Shown: positions 6,413-14,946 of the stretch, one piece after another
How the letters are laid out: each line of letters starts with the position of its first letter
How positions within the stretch are numbered: position 1 is the first letter of the stretch
Source: Nevskia sp035651715
GTDB taxonomy: Bacteria; Pseudomonadota; Gammaproteobacteria; Nevskiales; Nevskiaceae
Direction: 5' to 3'
Assembly: GCA_035651715.1 (NCBI GenBank)
Contig: DASRFD010000014.1
Span: forward strand, 9,252 to 73,251
Length of the DNA stretch: 64,000 nt
Position numbers and translations under genes: made by a program
The notes under the pieces: generated by a model
What the model saw: only the letters and a program-made list of their open reading frames with translations
What the model was told of the DNA's origin: nothing
The model's database searches: none

Positions 6413-9214
6413 ATGGACCAATTGACGACGACGCGGCCGGGGGCGGAGGCGCAAGCCGAGCTGCCGAAGGCGGAGGCCGACGCCGAATACATCTGGCGTT
6501 TCGGCGACGTCGTGTTCGACGAAGGCCGCTGGGAACTGCGCGTCGGCAAGGCGGTGGTCGAGATCGAGCCCAAGCCCCTGGAAATGCTCGGCCTGCTGCT
6601 GCGCCACGCCGGCGAGGTGGTGACCAAGGAGGAGCTGCTGGCTTTCCTCTGGCCCGGCGTGATCGTGGTCGAGAAGGCCCTGACCAACGCCGTCAGCAAG
6701 CTGCGCCGGGCCATCGGCGACGGCGACCAGCGCGTGATCGTCACCGTGCACCGGGTCGGCTACCGCTTCATGGCGCCGGCCACCCGCAAGGCGGTGCAGC
6801 GCGAGGAGCAGCCGCAGCTGCGGCTGCGCGCCGGCGAGGCGGTGCCGGGCCGGCCGCAGTGGAAGCTGGAGCGCCTGCTGGCGAGCGCCGACGGCTCCGA
6901 CGTGTGGCTGGCGCAGCACGAAAAGACGCGCCAGACGCAGGTGTTCAAGTTCGCCCACAGCGGCTACCGCCTGGCGGCGCTCAAGCGCGAGGCCACCTTG
7001 TCGCGGGTGCTGCTCGAGCTGGCCGGCTCGCACCCCGGCATCATCCGGCTGTCGGAGTGGAACTTCGAGGAGCCGCCGTTCTTCCTCGAGTGCGAGTACG
7101 GCGGCCGCAACTGGCTGGAGTGGGCCGAGGACGGCGGCAACCTGGAGAAGATGCCGCGCGAGCAGCGCCTCGGCCTGCTGCTGCAGGCGGTGCATGCGGT
7201 CGCCGCCGCGCACGCCGTCGGCGTGATGCACAAGGACCTCAAGCCGAGCAACCTGCTGATCGAGCCGGAAGGGACCGGCTGGCGGGTGCGCCTCACCGAT
7301 TTCGGCTGTGGCCGCATGCTCGACCCGCAGCGGCTCGAGGCGCTCGGCATGACCCGGCTCGGCGCCACCCTCCCGGCGCTGGGCGAGACCCAGTCCGGCA
7401 CCCTGCTGTACATGCCGCCCGAGGTGCTGGCCGGGCACCTGCCGATGCCATCGGCCGACGTCTACGCGCTCGGCATCCTGATGTACCAGCTGCTGGTCGG
7501 CGACCTGCGCAAGCCGCTCGCCACCGGCTGGGAACACGACATCGACGACCCGTTGCTGCGCGAGGATATCGCCGCCGCGACGCACGGCAACCCGTCGCGG
7601 CGCATGCAGACCGCGCTCGAACTGGCCACCCGGCTGGAAAGCCTGCCGCAGCGCCGGCAGCAGGTCATCGCCGAACAGGCCGCGGCGCGGGACGCGGCGC
7701 AGCTGCGGCGCCAGCTGGAGCTGGCGCGCGCGCGCAAGCCCTGGGTGCTGGGCCTGGCGGTGTCGGTGATCGTCGGCGTGGCGACCGGCGCGGTCTACCT
7801 GCACCGCGCGGTGCAGGCCGAGCGCACCGCCGACGCCGAGCGCGAGCGCGCCGAGGTCATCAACGGCTTCTTGGTCAGCGATCTGCTGTCCGCCGCCGAT
7901 CCGGTGCTGACCGGCAAGCGCGATGTCACCGTGCTCGAAGCGGTGCGCAAGTCCACCGCCGACATCGACCGCAAGCTGGCCGACCAGCCGCAGGTGGCGG
8001 CGGTGGTGCACATGACCGCGGCGCGGGCCTACAGCCACATCGGCGTCTATGCCGAGGCCGCCGATCAATACGCCCGTGCCGCCGACCTGTTCCGCCGGCT
8101 CGGCAGCCCGCTCGCCGGCGAGGCGGTGGCGGCGGACATCCTGCGCGTGGTGAGCCTGATCGACGACGGCCAGATCAAGCCGGCCACCGACCGCCTCGGC
8201 CAGATCGAGGCGGCGCTGAGCGGAGCGCCCTCCAGCTCGCCGGAAATCCAGAAGCTGCTGAATTTCGTGCGCGGCAAGCTGGCCATCCAGGCCGGCGACT
8301 ACCGCGCCGCCCGCAAGTACGACGAGGCCGCCCTGGCCGCGGCCGAGCGTTCCCAGGACGCCACCGAGCTGCCGCAGGAAAGCCTCGAGCTGCTGGCCGC
8401 GCTGCGCAAGGACTACGCCTTCACCCTGGAGCAGACCGGGGATGCCGCCAAGGCGGTGGCGGTGATGCGCGACCGCCTCGCCGCCGACCAGACGGCTTTC
8501 GGCCCGGCCCACACCCAGGTGCTGATCGACAAGCTGGAGCTGGCCGAGGCGATGGACACGCAGTCGCCGCCGGACCCGGCGGGCGAGGCCCTGATCGAGG
8601 AGGCGCTGCCGGCCCTGGACCGCGCGCTGGGGCCGGACAACGTGCACAAGGTGCAGGCGCTGGACGAGCTCGGCTTCTGGGCCATGAACCGCAAGGATTG
8701 GCCGCGGGCGGTGGAGGTCTTCACCCAGGCCCACGACCTGACCGCGCGCCTGCGCGGCGCCCAGCACCAGCGCACCCTGGGCGAGGCCTTCAACCTCGGC
8801 TACGTGCTGGAGCGCGCCGGCCGCTACGCCGAGGCGCGCACCCGCTTGGGCGAGGCGCTGCAGCAGGCCCAGGCCAACATCGGCAAGGATGCGCCGACCA
8901 CCCAGGCGATCGCCTACATGCTGGCCTATGCCGACGTGGCCCTGGGCCATGTCGCCGAAGCGCGCGCCGCCGCCGGCGGCCTGGCGGCCGCGGCGCTCGA
9001 TTCGGTCGAGCCGGGCAACGACTGGCCGGCGCGCCTGGCCCTGCTGCAGGCGGAGATGGATTACCTCGACGGGCCGTCGGAGGCGCAGCGCCGGCAGCTG
9101 GCGGCGGCCATGTCGGGCATCGCCGGCTCGCATGACGAAGACCGCGACTACCTGCGCCAGCAGGGCGCCGCCCTGCTGGCGCAGGGCGGAAAGCTCAATT
9201 CCGCCCGCCGGTAG
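6413..9214 (+). CDS. Winged-helix DNA-binding / Ser-Thr kinase / TPR transmembrane regulator
   Basis: The 933-aa protein combines an OmpR/CadC-type winged helix (residues about 26-122), a protein kinase domain (about 149-413), one membrane helix (about 444-463) and a long TPR-like helical repeat region to the C terminus. Kinase residues are present: K179 in VFKFA, HKDLKPSN with D275 (HRD motif as HKD), D296-F-G, SGTLLYMPPE. The DNA-binding and kinase domains would face the cytoplasm and the TPR region the periplasm. The ATG at 6413 is chosen because the winged helix begins soon after; an in-frame start at 6311 would add 34 residues without features. It is divergent from the lipid operon and probably controls it. 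Confidence 0.85.
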   Translation: MDQLTTTRPGAEAQAELPKAEADAEYIWRFGDVVFDEGRWELRVGKAVVEIEPKPLEMLGLLLRHAGEVVTKEELLAFLWPGVIVVEKALTNAVSKLRRAIGDGDQRVIVTVHRVGYRFMAPATRKAVQREEQPQLRLRAGEAVPGRPQWKLERLLASADGSDVWLAQHEKTRQTQVFKFAHSGYRLAALKREATLSRVLLELAGSHPGIIRLSEWNFEEPPFFLECEYGGRNWLEWAEDGGNLEKMPREQRLGLLLQAVHAVAAAHAVGVMHKDLKPSNLLIEPEGTGWRVRLTDFGCGRMLDPQRLEALGMTRLGATLPALGETQSGTLLYMPPEVLAGHLPMPSADVYALGILMYQLLVGDLRKPLATGWEHDIDDPLLREDIAAATHGNPSRRMQTALELATRLESLPQRRQQVIAEQAAARDAAQLRRQLELARARKPWVLGLAVSVIVGVATGAVYLHRAVQAERTADAERERAEVINGFLVSDLLSAADPVLTGKRDVTVLEAVRKSTADIDRKLADQPQVAAVVHMTAARAYSHIGVYAEAADQYARAADLFRRLGSPLAGEAVAADILRVVSLIDDGQIKPATDRLGQIEAALSGAPSSSPEIQKLLNFVRGKLAIQAGDYRAARKYDEAALAAAERSQDATELPQESLELLAALRKDYAFTLEQTGDAAKAVAVMRDRLAADQTAFGPAHTQVLIDKLELAEAMDTQSPPDPAGEALIEEALPALDRALGPDNVHKVQALDELGFWAMNRKDWPRAVEVFTQAHDLTARLRGAQHQRTLGEAFNLGYVLERAGRYAEARTRLGEALQQAQANIGKDAPTTQAIAYMLAYADVALGHVAEARAAAGGLAAAALDSVEPGNDWPARLALLQAEMDYLDGPSEAQRRQLAAAMSGIAGSHDEDRDYLRQQGAALLAQGGKLNSARR

Positions 9215-9280
9215 TGGCCGCGACGGCGGCCCTGATTTAGCATGTATCACCGCCGGCAAGGCGGTTGGGAGGCAGGCCAG

Positions 9281-9640
9281 ATGAAGCACCAGGCGATGTT
9301 CCGTGGCGGCAGCGCGCTGCTGGGCCTTGTCGTGTCCTCCGCCGCGTTCGCCGCAGGCGCCCTGCCGGCGCTGCCGGCGGCCCCCGCCGGCCAGACCGCC
9401 GTCGCCACGCCCGCCGTGGCGACCGGCTCGACCCTGCCGGCGCTGCCGGCCGTCCCGTCCACGCTGCCCACCGCGTCCGCCGCCGGCGGCGCCGCGTCCG
9501 CGGGCTCGACCCTGCCGGGCCTCGACGGCTTCGGCAGCGGCACCAGCATCCGGCCGATCCGCGGTCCCGGCAACATCTCGATCCCGATTCCGCCGGTGTT
9601 CGACGGCCACAGCGGGGCCAGCGCCGAACGGCGCAGCTAG
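9281..9640 (+). CDS. Small secreted protein with LPALPA repeats, unknown function
   Basis: The 119-aa product has a Sec signal peptide (basic MKHQAMFRGG, hydrophobic core, AFA-AG cleavage near residue 24) and a low-complexity mature part made of Ala/Pro-rich LPALPA-like units (LPALPAAPA, LPALPAVPS, LPGLDGFG). The C-terminal 40 residues (IRPIRGPGNISIPIPPV) are less repetitive. The start has a clear GGGAGG ribosome site. It follows the kinase regulator by 66 bp on the same strand and ends 3 bp before the convergent TpsB-like gene. I do not recognise the family. An extracytoplasmic partner or substrate of a neighbour is possible but unsupported. Confidence 0.6.
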   Translation: MKHQAMFRGGSALLGLVVSSAAFAAGALPALPAAPAGQTAVATPAVATGSTLPALPAVPSTLPTASAAGGAASAGSTLPGLDGFGSGTSIRPIRGPGNISIPIPPVFDGHSGASAERRS

Positions 9641-9643
9641 CCC

Positions 9644-11269
9644 CTAGAATTTCGCCGCCAGCTGGAAGAACAGCAGCCGGGTCTGCAGCTGATCCGGGCT
9701 GTTCTGCGCTCCCTGTTTGACGATCGGCCGTCCCAGCGACAGGCTCGCGCCCAGCTGCGGCAGTGGCTGCAGGTCCAGTGATACGCCCGCATCGGCCAGG
9801 CTCACGGTGCCGGCCGGCTCGCCCAGCGCCGGCCGCCGGTGCCGCGCCGAGGCGTATTCCAGGAACAGCCGCGGGCGCAGCCCCAGGCGCCCGGCCAGGG
9901 TCCCGGCGTCCGGTTTCCACTCCGTCGCCAGGCTGGCGGATTCACCGCGGTCGCCGGTGGCCGCCCCGACGCGGAAGGCGTGCAGGCTGTATGGCCCGCC
10001 CACCACGAACTGCTGCTGCTGCGGCAGCACCGTGCCGCTGAACTGCGCGCTACCGGCGGCGAGCAGGCCCCAGTTCGGTCCCAGGCCGTAGCGCAGGCTC
10101 AGCGACGGCTGCCACAGCAGGTAGGACAGGTCGGCACCGCTGCCCGGGGCCTCGCCGGAACCCAGGCCCTTGCGCAGCAGCAGGCCGGTCTGGACCTCGA
10201 TCCCGGGCTGCTCCGCGCCGCGCCACTGCCACCCCAGCGACAGCTCGGCCGAGTTGTAGGTTTCGGAGAAGGCGTCGCCGCCACCCTGCACCACCTGGCA
10301 GCCGGCCAGCCCCAGCTGGGCCAGCAGGCTGCTCAGCGGATCGCAGCTCACCGACGCCGGCTGCTCGGGCTGGCCCAGCGCCTCATGGTCGTGCAGCAGG
10401 CGGCCCGCCACGCTCAGGCGCTGGCGGAAGCTGGTGTAGAGGATCTGCTGCCAGCTCGCGGCCAGTTCGTGCAGCTCGCCCTTGAACGTCACGCCGGCGA
10501 CGGTTTCCTGGAAATCGGCATAGCTGCCCTGGAAACCGGCCTGGCTCAGTCCATAGGCATGGGTCCAGCCGCCGCCGACGCCGTGGTAGGGACTGCTGTC
10601 GGCGCCGCCCAGGCCGAGGAAGCGCACGCTGCTGCTGCCGGTCAGCATCAGCTCGTCGCCGCCGGAAAAAGCCTGGCGCAATCCCAGGTTGGCGAGGTAG
10701 GGGCCGGCATAGCGGTTGCCGTAATTGTTGAAGCTCGCCGCGGCCGTGGTCTGCGACTCGCCGGCGCCGGCCTCGGCCAGTTCCAGCGCCACCGCATCGC
10801 CGCCCGCGGGGGTGAAGGACAGCCGGTAGCGCTGCCCGGCGCGCACGGCGAGCGCGTCGGCGGCGGTGCGGTCGGACTCCAGCTGGGCGTCGGTGAGGGG
10901 CGCATGCTGCGGCAGGTCCTCGAAGTAATGCAGCAGCGGCGCGCTGCCGGAAACCCGGCTGACCTGGCCCGCGGTGGCCCGCACGTAGACCGTGACGCTG
11001 CCGGCTTTTTCGGCGGCATAGCTGACCAGGGTCGCGGGATAGCCGGCCGAGTAATAGCTGTAACCGATGGCGCGCACTGCGTCGGACAGGTTGCCGGCGG
11101 CGGCCACGGCCTCGCGCAGGCGCCGCTCCGGCAGCAGCGGGCTGCCGAAGATCCGCAGGTGCACCCTGCCGTAGTCGATCAGCAGCGACGGCCGCTGGCT
11201 CGCCTCGGCCCGCAGTTCGGCCAGCGGAGCCTGCTGGGGCGGGACCGGCGGCGGCAGGGAAATGGCCAT
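9644..11269 (-). CDS. TpsB/ShlB-type outer-membrane barrel protein lacking a signal peptide
   Basis: The 541-aa protein resembles two-partner secretion transporters (ShlB/FhaC/HecB). An N-terminal POTRA-like region (residues about 30-150) precedes a beta-barrel rich in alternating aromatic/polar strands, and it ends in AKF, the terminal aromatic expected of an outer-membrane barrel. A usual TpsB has a Sec signal peptide and two POTRA domains. Here an in-frame TGA lies two codons before the ATG, and no hydrophobic leader is readable in any minus-strand frame of the next 330 bp. It may be truncated at the N terminus, frameshifted, or start elsewhere. No TpsA-like exoprotein is near. Confidence 0.75.
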   Translation of the reverse strand: MAISLPPPVPPQQAPLAELRAEASQRPSLLIDYGRVHLRIFGSPLLPERRLREAVAAAGNLSDAVRAIGYSYYSAGYPATLVSYAAEKAGSVTVYVRATAGQVSRVSGSAPLLHYFEDLPQHAPLTDAQLESDRTAADALAVRAGQRYRLSFTPAGGDAVALELAEAGAGESQTTAAASFNNYGNRYAGPYLANLGLRQAFSGGDELMLTGSSSVRFLGLGGADSSPYHGVGGGWTHAYGLSQAGFQGSYADFQETVAGVTFKGELHELAASWQQILYTSFRQRLSVAGRLLHDHEALGQPEQPASVSCDPLSSLLAQLGLAGCQVVQGGGDAFSETYNSAELSLGWQWRGAEQPGIEVQTGLLLRKGLGSGEAPGSGADLSYLLWQPSLSLRYGLGPNWGLLAAGSAQFSGTVLPQQQQFVVGGPYSLHAFRVGAATGDRGESASLATEWKPDAGTLAGRLGLRPRLFLEYASARHRRPALGEPAGTVSLADAGVSLDLQPLPQLGASLSLGRPIVKQGAQNSPDQLQTRLLFFQLAAKF

Positions 11270-11605
11270 GGGCGGTCAGCTCTAGCGCGGCGCGGCGGAG
11301 GGCCGCGCCGCCGCGTCGGGGCCCAGCTGGCGGTCTTCCAGGTGATGGTCCACGCGGCGGGCCCTGGCATGGTCGCGGTTGTCGGGTCTCGGCAGGGATT
11401 CTACACGTCGCGGAAGCGGTGCCGCGCCGCCGCCTTCGCGGCGGATTTGCGGCACTGCACGATCCGCTAACAACCCGCCGATTCAAGCGCTTATCAATCG
11501 TTACCGATTCGTTTCCGGTGCAAGCCGCCGCCTCAGCAGCGGATGTAATAGTGTCACTGCTCAATGTAATGACGTTCCGTTCGCTGGCGGACGGAGGAGA
11601 CGCCA
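11270..11605. other. 336-bp intergenic region with no supported gene
   Basis: This gap separates the TpsB-like gene (leftward) from the OrfA remnant (rightward). The left third is very GC-rich with self-complementary GCGCGGCGC stretches. The right third is unusually AT-rich for this genome and holds a direct repeat ATGTAAT at 11543 and 11564, 21 bp apart, just before the OrfA ribosome site. Neither strand offers a convincing reading frame or signal peptide for the barrel gene. Confidence 0.5.
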
Positions 11606-11878
11606 TTGAAGCGATCCAGAAGAAACCACTCGGCGGCATTCAAGGCACAGGTTGCGCTGGAGTCCCTGCGCCAGGACAGCCCGATCCGCTCCTATGCGGA
11701 CCGCTACGACGTGCACCCGAACCTGGTGCGCGCCTGGCAGGCACAGCTGCTGCGGCAGGCGGCGCGCCTGTTCGAGGAACCGCAGCGCGGGCCGCGGCGG
11801 CGGCAGTTCGAGTCCTGGCAGGAGGAGCGCGGCGCCGCGTCCGAGCGGCGGCCGCTGGTGCTCGAGCACTCCGGCTGA
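11606..11878 (+). CDS. Solitary IS3-family OrfA-type transposase fragment
   Basis: The 90-aa product begins with the IS3 OrfA helix-turn-helix: HSAAFKAQVALESLR, then YDVHPNLVRAWQAQLL, the pattern used to bind IS3-element ends. After residue 55 it is Arg/Glu-rich and unlike OrfA leucine zippers. The start is TTG, supported by a strong GGAGGAGA 7 nt upstream. No OrfB (DDE integrase), frameshift window or terminal inverted repeats are visible nearby, so it is either a decayed insertion sequence or a domesticated DNA-binding protein. The good ribosome site and intact frame favour expression. Confidence 0.6.
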   Translation: MKRSRRNHSAAFKAQVALESLRQDSPIRSYADRYDVHPNLVRAWQAQLLRQAARLFEEPQRGPRRRQFESWQEERGAASERRPLVLEHSG

Positions 11879-11966
11879 GAGGTCCGTCGCGGACCGATGG
11901 CGACCCTGCGCCAGGGGCGCCTGCGTGATTTCCGCCCCAGTTCGGGTTGACCACCCTGCGACTTCG

Positions 11967-12206
11967 ATGGATCGAGAACAACGCACCAGAGCCCGCGCCA
12001 AGGCCGGCTTGCTGCCCCGGGTCGACCGCTCCCGCATGCTCGGCGGCACTTGCGGGGAGTCGTGCGCCTGCGCCGGCTGCCGCGAAGACATCCAGGCCGG
12101 GGAGACCTGCATCGAGGCGATTGCGGCGCAAAGCATCCGCCTCTGGTTCCACCCCGGCTGCGGCATCGCGCTGGCCTCGGTCCAGGGCTGGGAGCCTTAC
12201 GACTAG
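11967..12206 (+). CDS. Small cysteine-rich protein, possible zinc-binding
   Basis: The 79-aa frame encodes six cysteines and a histidine arranged as CGESCACAGC, then GETCIEA, then WFHPGC. Spacing of the form C-x(2-4)-C ... H-x2-C, with hydrophobic residues between, looks like a small treble-clef or PARP/LIM-type zinc finger. Codon use is GC3-rich like its neighbours. It begins 88 bp after OrfA with no clear ribosome site. I do not recognise a named family. A chance reading frame cannot be excluded, but the clustered cysteines argue for a real protein. Confidence 0.5.
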   Translation: MDREQRTRARAKAGLLPRVDRSRMLGGTCGESCACAGCREDIQAGETCIEAIAAQSIRLWFHPGCGIALASVQGWEPYD

Positions 12207-12594
12207 GGCCTCTGATCCAGAGCCGCGGCAAGCGGCAAGGCGGCGGGCGCCCACGCCGCACCGTGGCGGCCGGCGGAAACGGCGCGCTGCGCAGCGAGGC
12301 GGGGCAGTCAACCGCGTTGTTGCGCTATGCCTCTGATTTCCAAGGGCATCATAGCGCTGCATCGCTGATTGTGCCCCCATTTCTGCCCCAATAAGCAGAG
12401 CAGGGATTATCGGCGCAACCCATGCTGGGCGCGGACGGCGAGAGAGAGGCTGGAGAAAGAGGCCGCCTGAGCGATCGAAATGGTCGGCGCGTCCAATGGG
12501 AACACCCAGGGCAGCCGCCGCAGCGCCGGAGCGGCTGCTGCGATGCCCGCAAAAATGCGCAGTGCCGCCTCGCTTTGCCCCGCCGCCCCAAACC
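12207..12594. other. 388-bp stretch without a recognisable gene
   Basis: It lies between the Cys-rich gene and the stop of the convergent PAP2 gene. It includes a locally AT-richer patch around 12330-12420. Short frames exist on both strands but none shows a ribosome site, domain or normal composition, so I see nothing supportable. It may contain decayed mobile DNA like the adjacent OrfA. Confidence 0.4.
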
Positions 12595-13140
12595 TCAAAA
12601 TGACCGCTCGAACCGTATCCCCAGAAAATCCGGCCCGACGATAGGCGCCAGGTGGATCGCATGGTACGGCGTCACGGTGAGCAGGGCCACGCCGTAGGCC
12701 AACGCGCCTCCGGCCAGAACGTCGCGCACATGATGCTTGTCCTCGTGCACGCGGATGTAGCTCACCGCGGTGGCTGCGGCCAGCGCCGGCACGCCGAACT
12801 TCCACCCGTAGCGCTCCTGCAGGAAAGCGGCCTGCGAGAATGCAAAGCTGGCATGACCCGAGGGAAAGCCGTAGCCGCCGCCGTTCGGCCGCCGGCCTAG
12901 GCTGGTCTGGTTGAAAGCGTAGCGCAGGCCGGTGGTAAGTACGCCGTCGATGGCCGTATCGCGCAGCCATTCCTTTTCGCCCTCGCCGTCGTCCTTGAGC
13001 CAGGCGATGCCGAAGGCCGCCACCGGCAGGGCCACGGTCATGGCGTCGCCCGCCAGCAGGTCGTTGTTCTCCCGTGCTGCAGCAACGCCCGGGACGAGGC
13101 CGGAAGCGGCCAGCAGCAAGACGGATATCAGTCTGCGCAC
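12595..13140 (-). CDS. PAP2-family phosphatase, exported
   Basis: The 181-aa protein has an N-terminal signal (RRLISVLLLAASGLVPGVAAA) and the three acid-phosphatase motifs of the PAP2 superfamily: RRPNG (motif 1), PSGHASF (motif 2, catalytic His) and SYIRVHEDKHHVRDV (motif 3, nucleophilic His). Members dephosphorylate lipid or isoprenoid phosphates at the membrane or in the periplasm. The GTG at 13140 is chosen: GGAAG lies about 9 nt upstream and the signal peptide starts there; a longer frame overlaps the upstream gene. It follows the DUF3943 gene by 19 bp, a pairing that suggests an envelope lipid function. Confidence 0.85.
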   Translation of the reverse strand: MRRLISVLLLAASGLVPGVAAARENNDLLAGDAMTVALPVAAFGIAWLKDDGEGEKEWLRDTAIDGVLTTGLRYAFNQTSLGRRPNGGGYGFPSGHASFAFSQAAFLQERYGWKFGVPALAAATAVSYIRVHEDKHHVRDVLAGGALAYGVALLTVTPYHAIHLAPIVGPDFLGIRFERSF

Positions 13141-13159
13141 GAGCGAATCTTCCAGGCCC

Positions 13160-14731
13160 TTACGTGCCGCCGGCCGCCTTCGGCCGCCAGTCCACGGCGC
13201 CGAAGTGGGTCTGTCCAAGTAGAGCGTAGCCAAGGCTGATGGTCCCCACGCTCTGGTGCGACGCCGGCTGGTTGTCGTAGTTGCCGTCGCGGCGCGACTC
13301 GGCGTACTTGAGCGTGATGCCGTGCAGATTGTAGACGCGCACGGTCATCGCGATGTCGCCGCGCACGATGTTTTCCGAGCCGCCGCTTTCGGTGGCCGCG
13401 AAGTGGCTGACGTAATAGTCGCGCAGGGTGGTGTCGATCGAGATGCGGTCGCCGAAGATCAGCCGCAGCGAGAGCATCTCCTGCGGCACCATGCCGTAGT
13501 GGTAGTCGCGCAGTCCGTCACCGTTGGGGCCGCTCCTGGCGATGCCGGTGCCGTGGATCACGCCGCCGCCGCCGTAGCCCAGGCCGGCCATGGTCGTTCC
13601 CTGCAGGGCGATGGTGCGCGACAGCCACCACTGCCCGGTGGTGCCGACATTGAGCGCGGTAGTGGAGACGCGGAATACCTGCGGCGCCACGTAGTCGTAC
13701 GTGCCGTACAGGCCCCAGATGCCGCGATAGCCGGGGCCGGCCTCGTAGGTCGTGCCGTAGAGCAGCCCGCGGCTGAACACGTTTTCGAACGCGGTGCTGG
13801 TGGCGGCGGTGAATTCGAAATGGAAGTAGTCGAACGGGCGGGTGTAGGTGTAGTCGGGCTTGCCGGGCAGGCCATAGGCCATGGTGAAGTCCGCGCTCGC
13901 CTGCCCGCGTTTCAGAGTCTGCGCCACCGGCGGCGCGCCGGGGTCGGGGCTGACGTTCACGTCGGAGCTGTAGTGCGTGCTCAGGCTCGCGCCCAGGTCG
14001 ATGCGGGTGAACACCGCCGGATCGTGGCTGCGGAACACGCCGGCGAAGCGCTTGCCGAAGACGAAGCGGTTGATGCCGGTGGAGGGCGAGATGATCGCCG
14101 CGCCCAGCTCGCGCCAGAAACCGGGGCCGCCGCTGCCGCCGCTCTCCAGCAGCAGGCTGGAGATGCGAAACAGCGGCTCGCCGAGCAGGTTGCCGCTGAG
14201 GCCGCTCGCCACCTGGTCGTTGATCGAGGGTTTGGTGTGCTCGCCCGCCTCCTCCCACAGTACGCTGCCGCCCAGGGTGTAGGCGGTCGCTTCCCAGAAG
14301 CCCAGGCCGGCCGAGCGCGCGAAGCCCTGGTAGATCGAGCCCTGGTAAGGATGCAGGAACTGGTTAGTGGAGAACTTGTCGTTGTCGACGATCCACTTGC
14401 GGCCCAAGTTTTCGCTCAGGTTTGAAGTGGGCGAGCCGTAGATCTGCGAGTCCAGGGCGTAGTGGTTGTAGCGGTTCAGGAAGTATTCGAAGCTGATGAT
14501 CTCGAACACCGGCAGCACGTAGTTCTTGCCGTCGCCGACTCCCCACTGCAGCACCGGCTTGGGCCCCGCGGCGGCGAACGCCGTGGGGGCCTCCTTTTGC
14601 GCCTGGGTGTCGAGCTTGGGATCCTCCGCCAGGCTGGCCGCGCTGACGCCCAGGCCCAGGCCGCAAGCCAGCAGCCGCAGCGCCGGCCGTGGCGCCGCCG
14701 GCTTAGGCAACCCGGGCGCGCCCGTCCTCAC
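13160..14731 (-). CDS. DUF3943-type outer-envelope protein
   Basis: The 523-aa protein has an Arg/Pro-rich start, a signal peptide (about residues 17-36, cleaving near SLAED) and a body typical of DUF3943: FLNRYNHYALD, TNQFLHPYQGSIYQGFARS, FWEATAYTLGGSVLWEEAGE. The second half is aromatic-rich with alternating strands (YDYVAPQVFRVSTTALNVG), consistent with an outer-membrane or periplasmic beta structure. The start is GTG at 14731, whose last two bases with the next A form the TGA of the upstream DUF3185 gene (GTGA overlap), implying translational coupling. The biochemical function of the family is not known to me. Its PAP2 neighbour hints at lipid-phosphate handling. Confidence 0.82.
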   Translation of the reverse strand: MRTGAPGLPKPAAPRPALRLLACGLGLGVSAASLAEDPKLDTQAQKEAPTAFAAAGPKPVLQWGVGDGKNYVLPVFEIISFEYFLNRYNHYALDSQIYGSPTSNLSENLGRKWIVDNDKFSTNQFLHPYQGSIYQGFARSAGLGFWEATAYTLGGSVLWEEAGEHTKPSINDQVASGLSGNLLGEPLFRISSLLLESGGSGGPGFWRELGAAIISPSTGINRFVFGKRFAGVFRSHDPAVFTRIDLGASLSTHYSSDVNVSPDPGAPPVAQTLKRGQASADFTMAYGLPGKPDYTYTRPFDYFHFEFTAATSTAFENVFSRGLLYGTTYEAGPGYRGIWGLYGTYDYVAPQVFRVSTTALNVGTTGQWWLSRTIALQGTTMAGLGYGGGGVIHGTGIARSGPNGDGLRDYHYGMVPQEMLSLRLIFGDRISIDTTLRDYYVSHFAATESGGSENIVRGDIAMTVRVYNLHGITLKYAESRRDGNYDNQPASHQSVGTISLGYALLGQTHFGAVDWRPKAAGGT

Positions 14732-14946
14732 GTCTTGCGCGGAATCAGCAGCAATACCACGCCGCCGGCAATGGCGCAGATGCCGAGCCACAGGGGAATG
14801 TTCACGTGCTGCTGCTCGTTCACCTGCAGATGCAGCGGCCCGATGTCGGCCCGGTGCGTCTCCCTGGTGTAGCTGAAGCCGCCATACGCCAGTCCAGCCA
14901 CGCCGCCGGCGATCAGCGCGATCGCCGCCAGTTTCACGGGGTTCAT
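14728..14946 (-). CDS. DUF3185-like small membrane protein (two TM segments)
   Basis: The 72-aa product has two hydrophobic helices (about residues 6-22 and 49-68) around a polar stretch FSYTRETHRADIGPLHLQVN, the pattern of the DUF3185 family. Function is unknown. The ATG overlaps the stop of a short upstream reading frame (ATGA) and the gene's own stop overlaps the GTG of the DUF3943 gene, so all three appear translationally coupled. Its own ribosome site is weak, which fits coupling. Confidence 0.72.
   Translation of the reverse strand: MNPVKLAAIALIAGGVAGLAYGGFSYTRETHRADIGPLHLQVNEQQHVNIPLWLGICAIAGGVVLLLIPRKT

Noticed and set aside
6176..9610. Minus-strand frame of 1144 aa opposite the kinase regulator
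   Set aside because: Antisense shadow with low-complexity Gln/Arg/Gly sequence. The plus strand carries clear winged-helix and kinase motifs.
11282..11473. Missing leader of the TpsB-like gene in a shifted frame
   Set aside because: The translations are Arg/Ala/Pro-rich without any hydrophobic core, so no signal peptide can be recovered by one frameshift.
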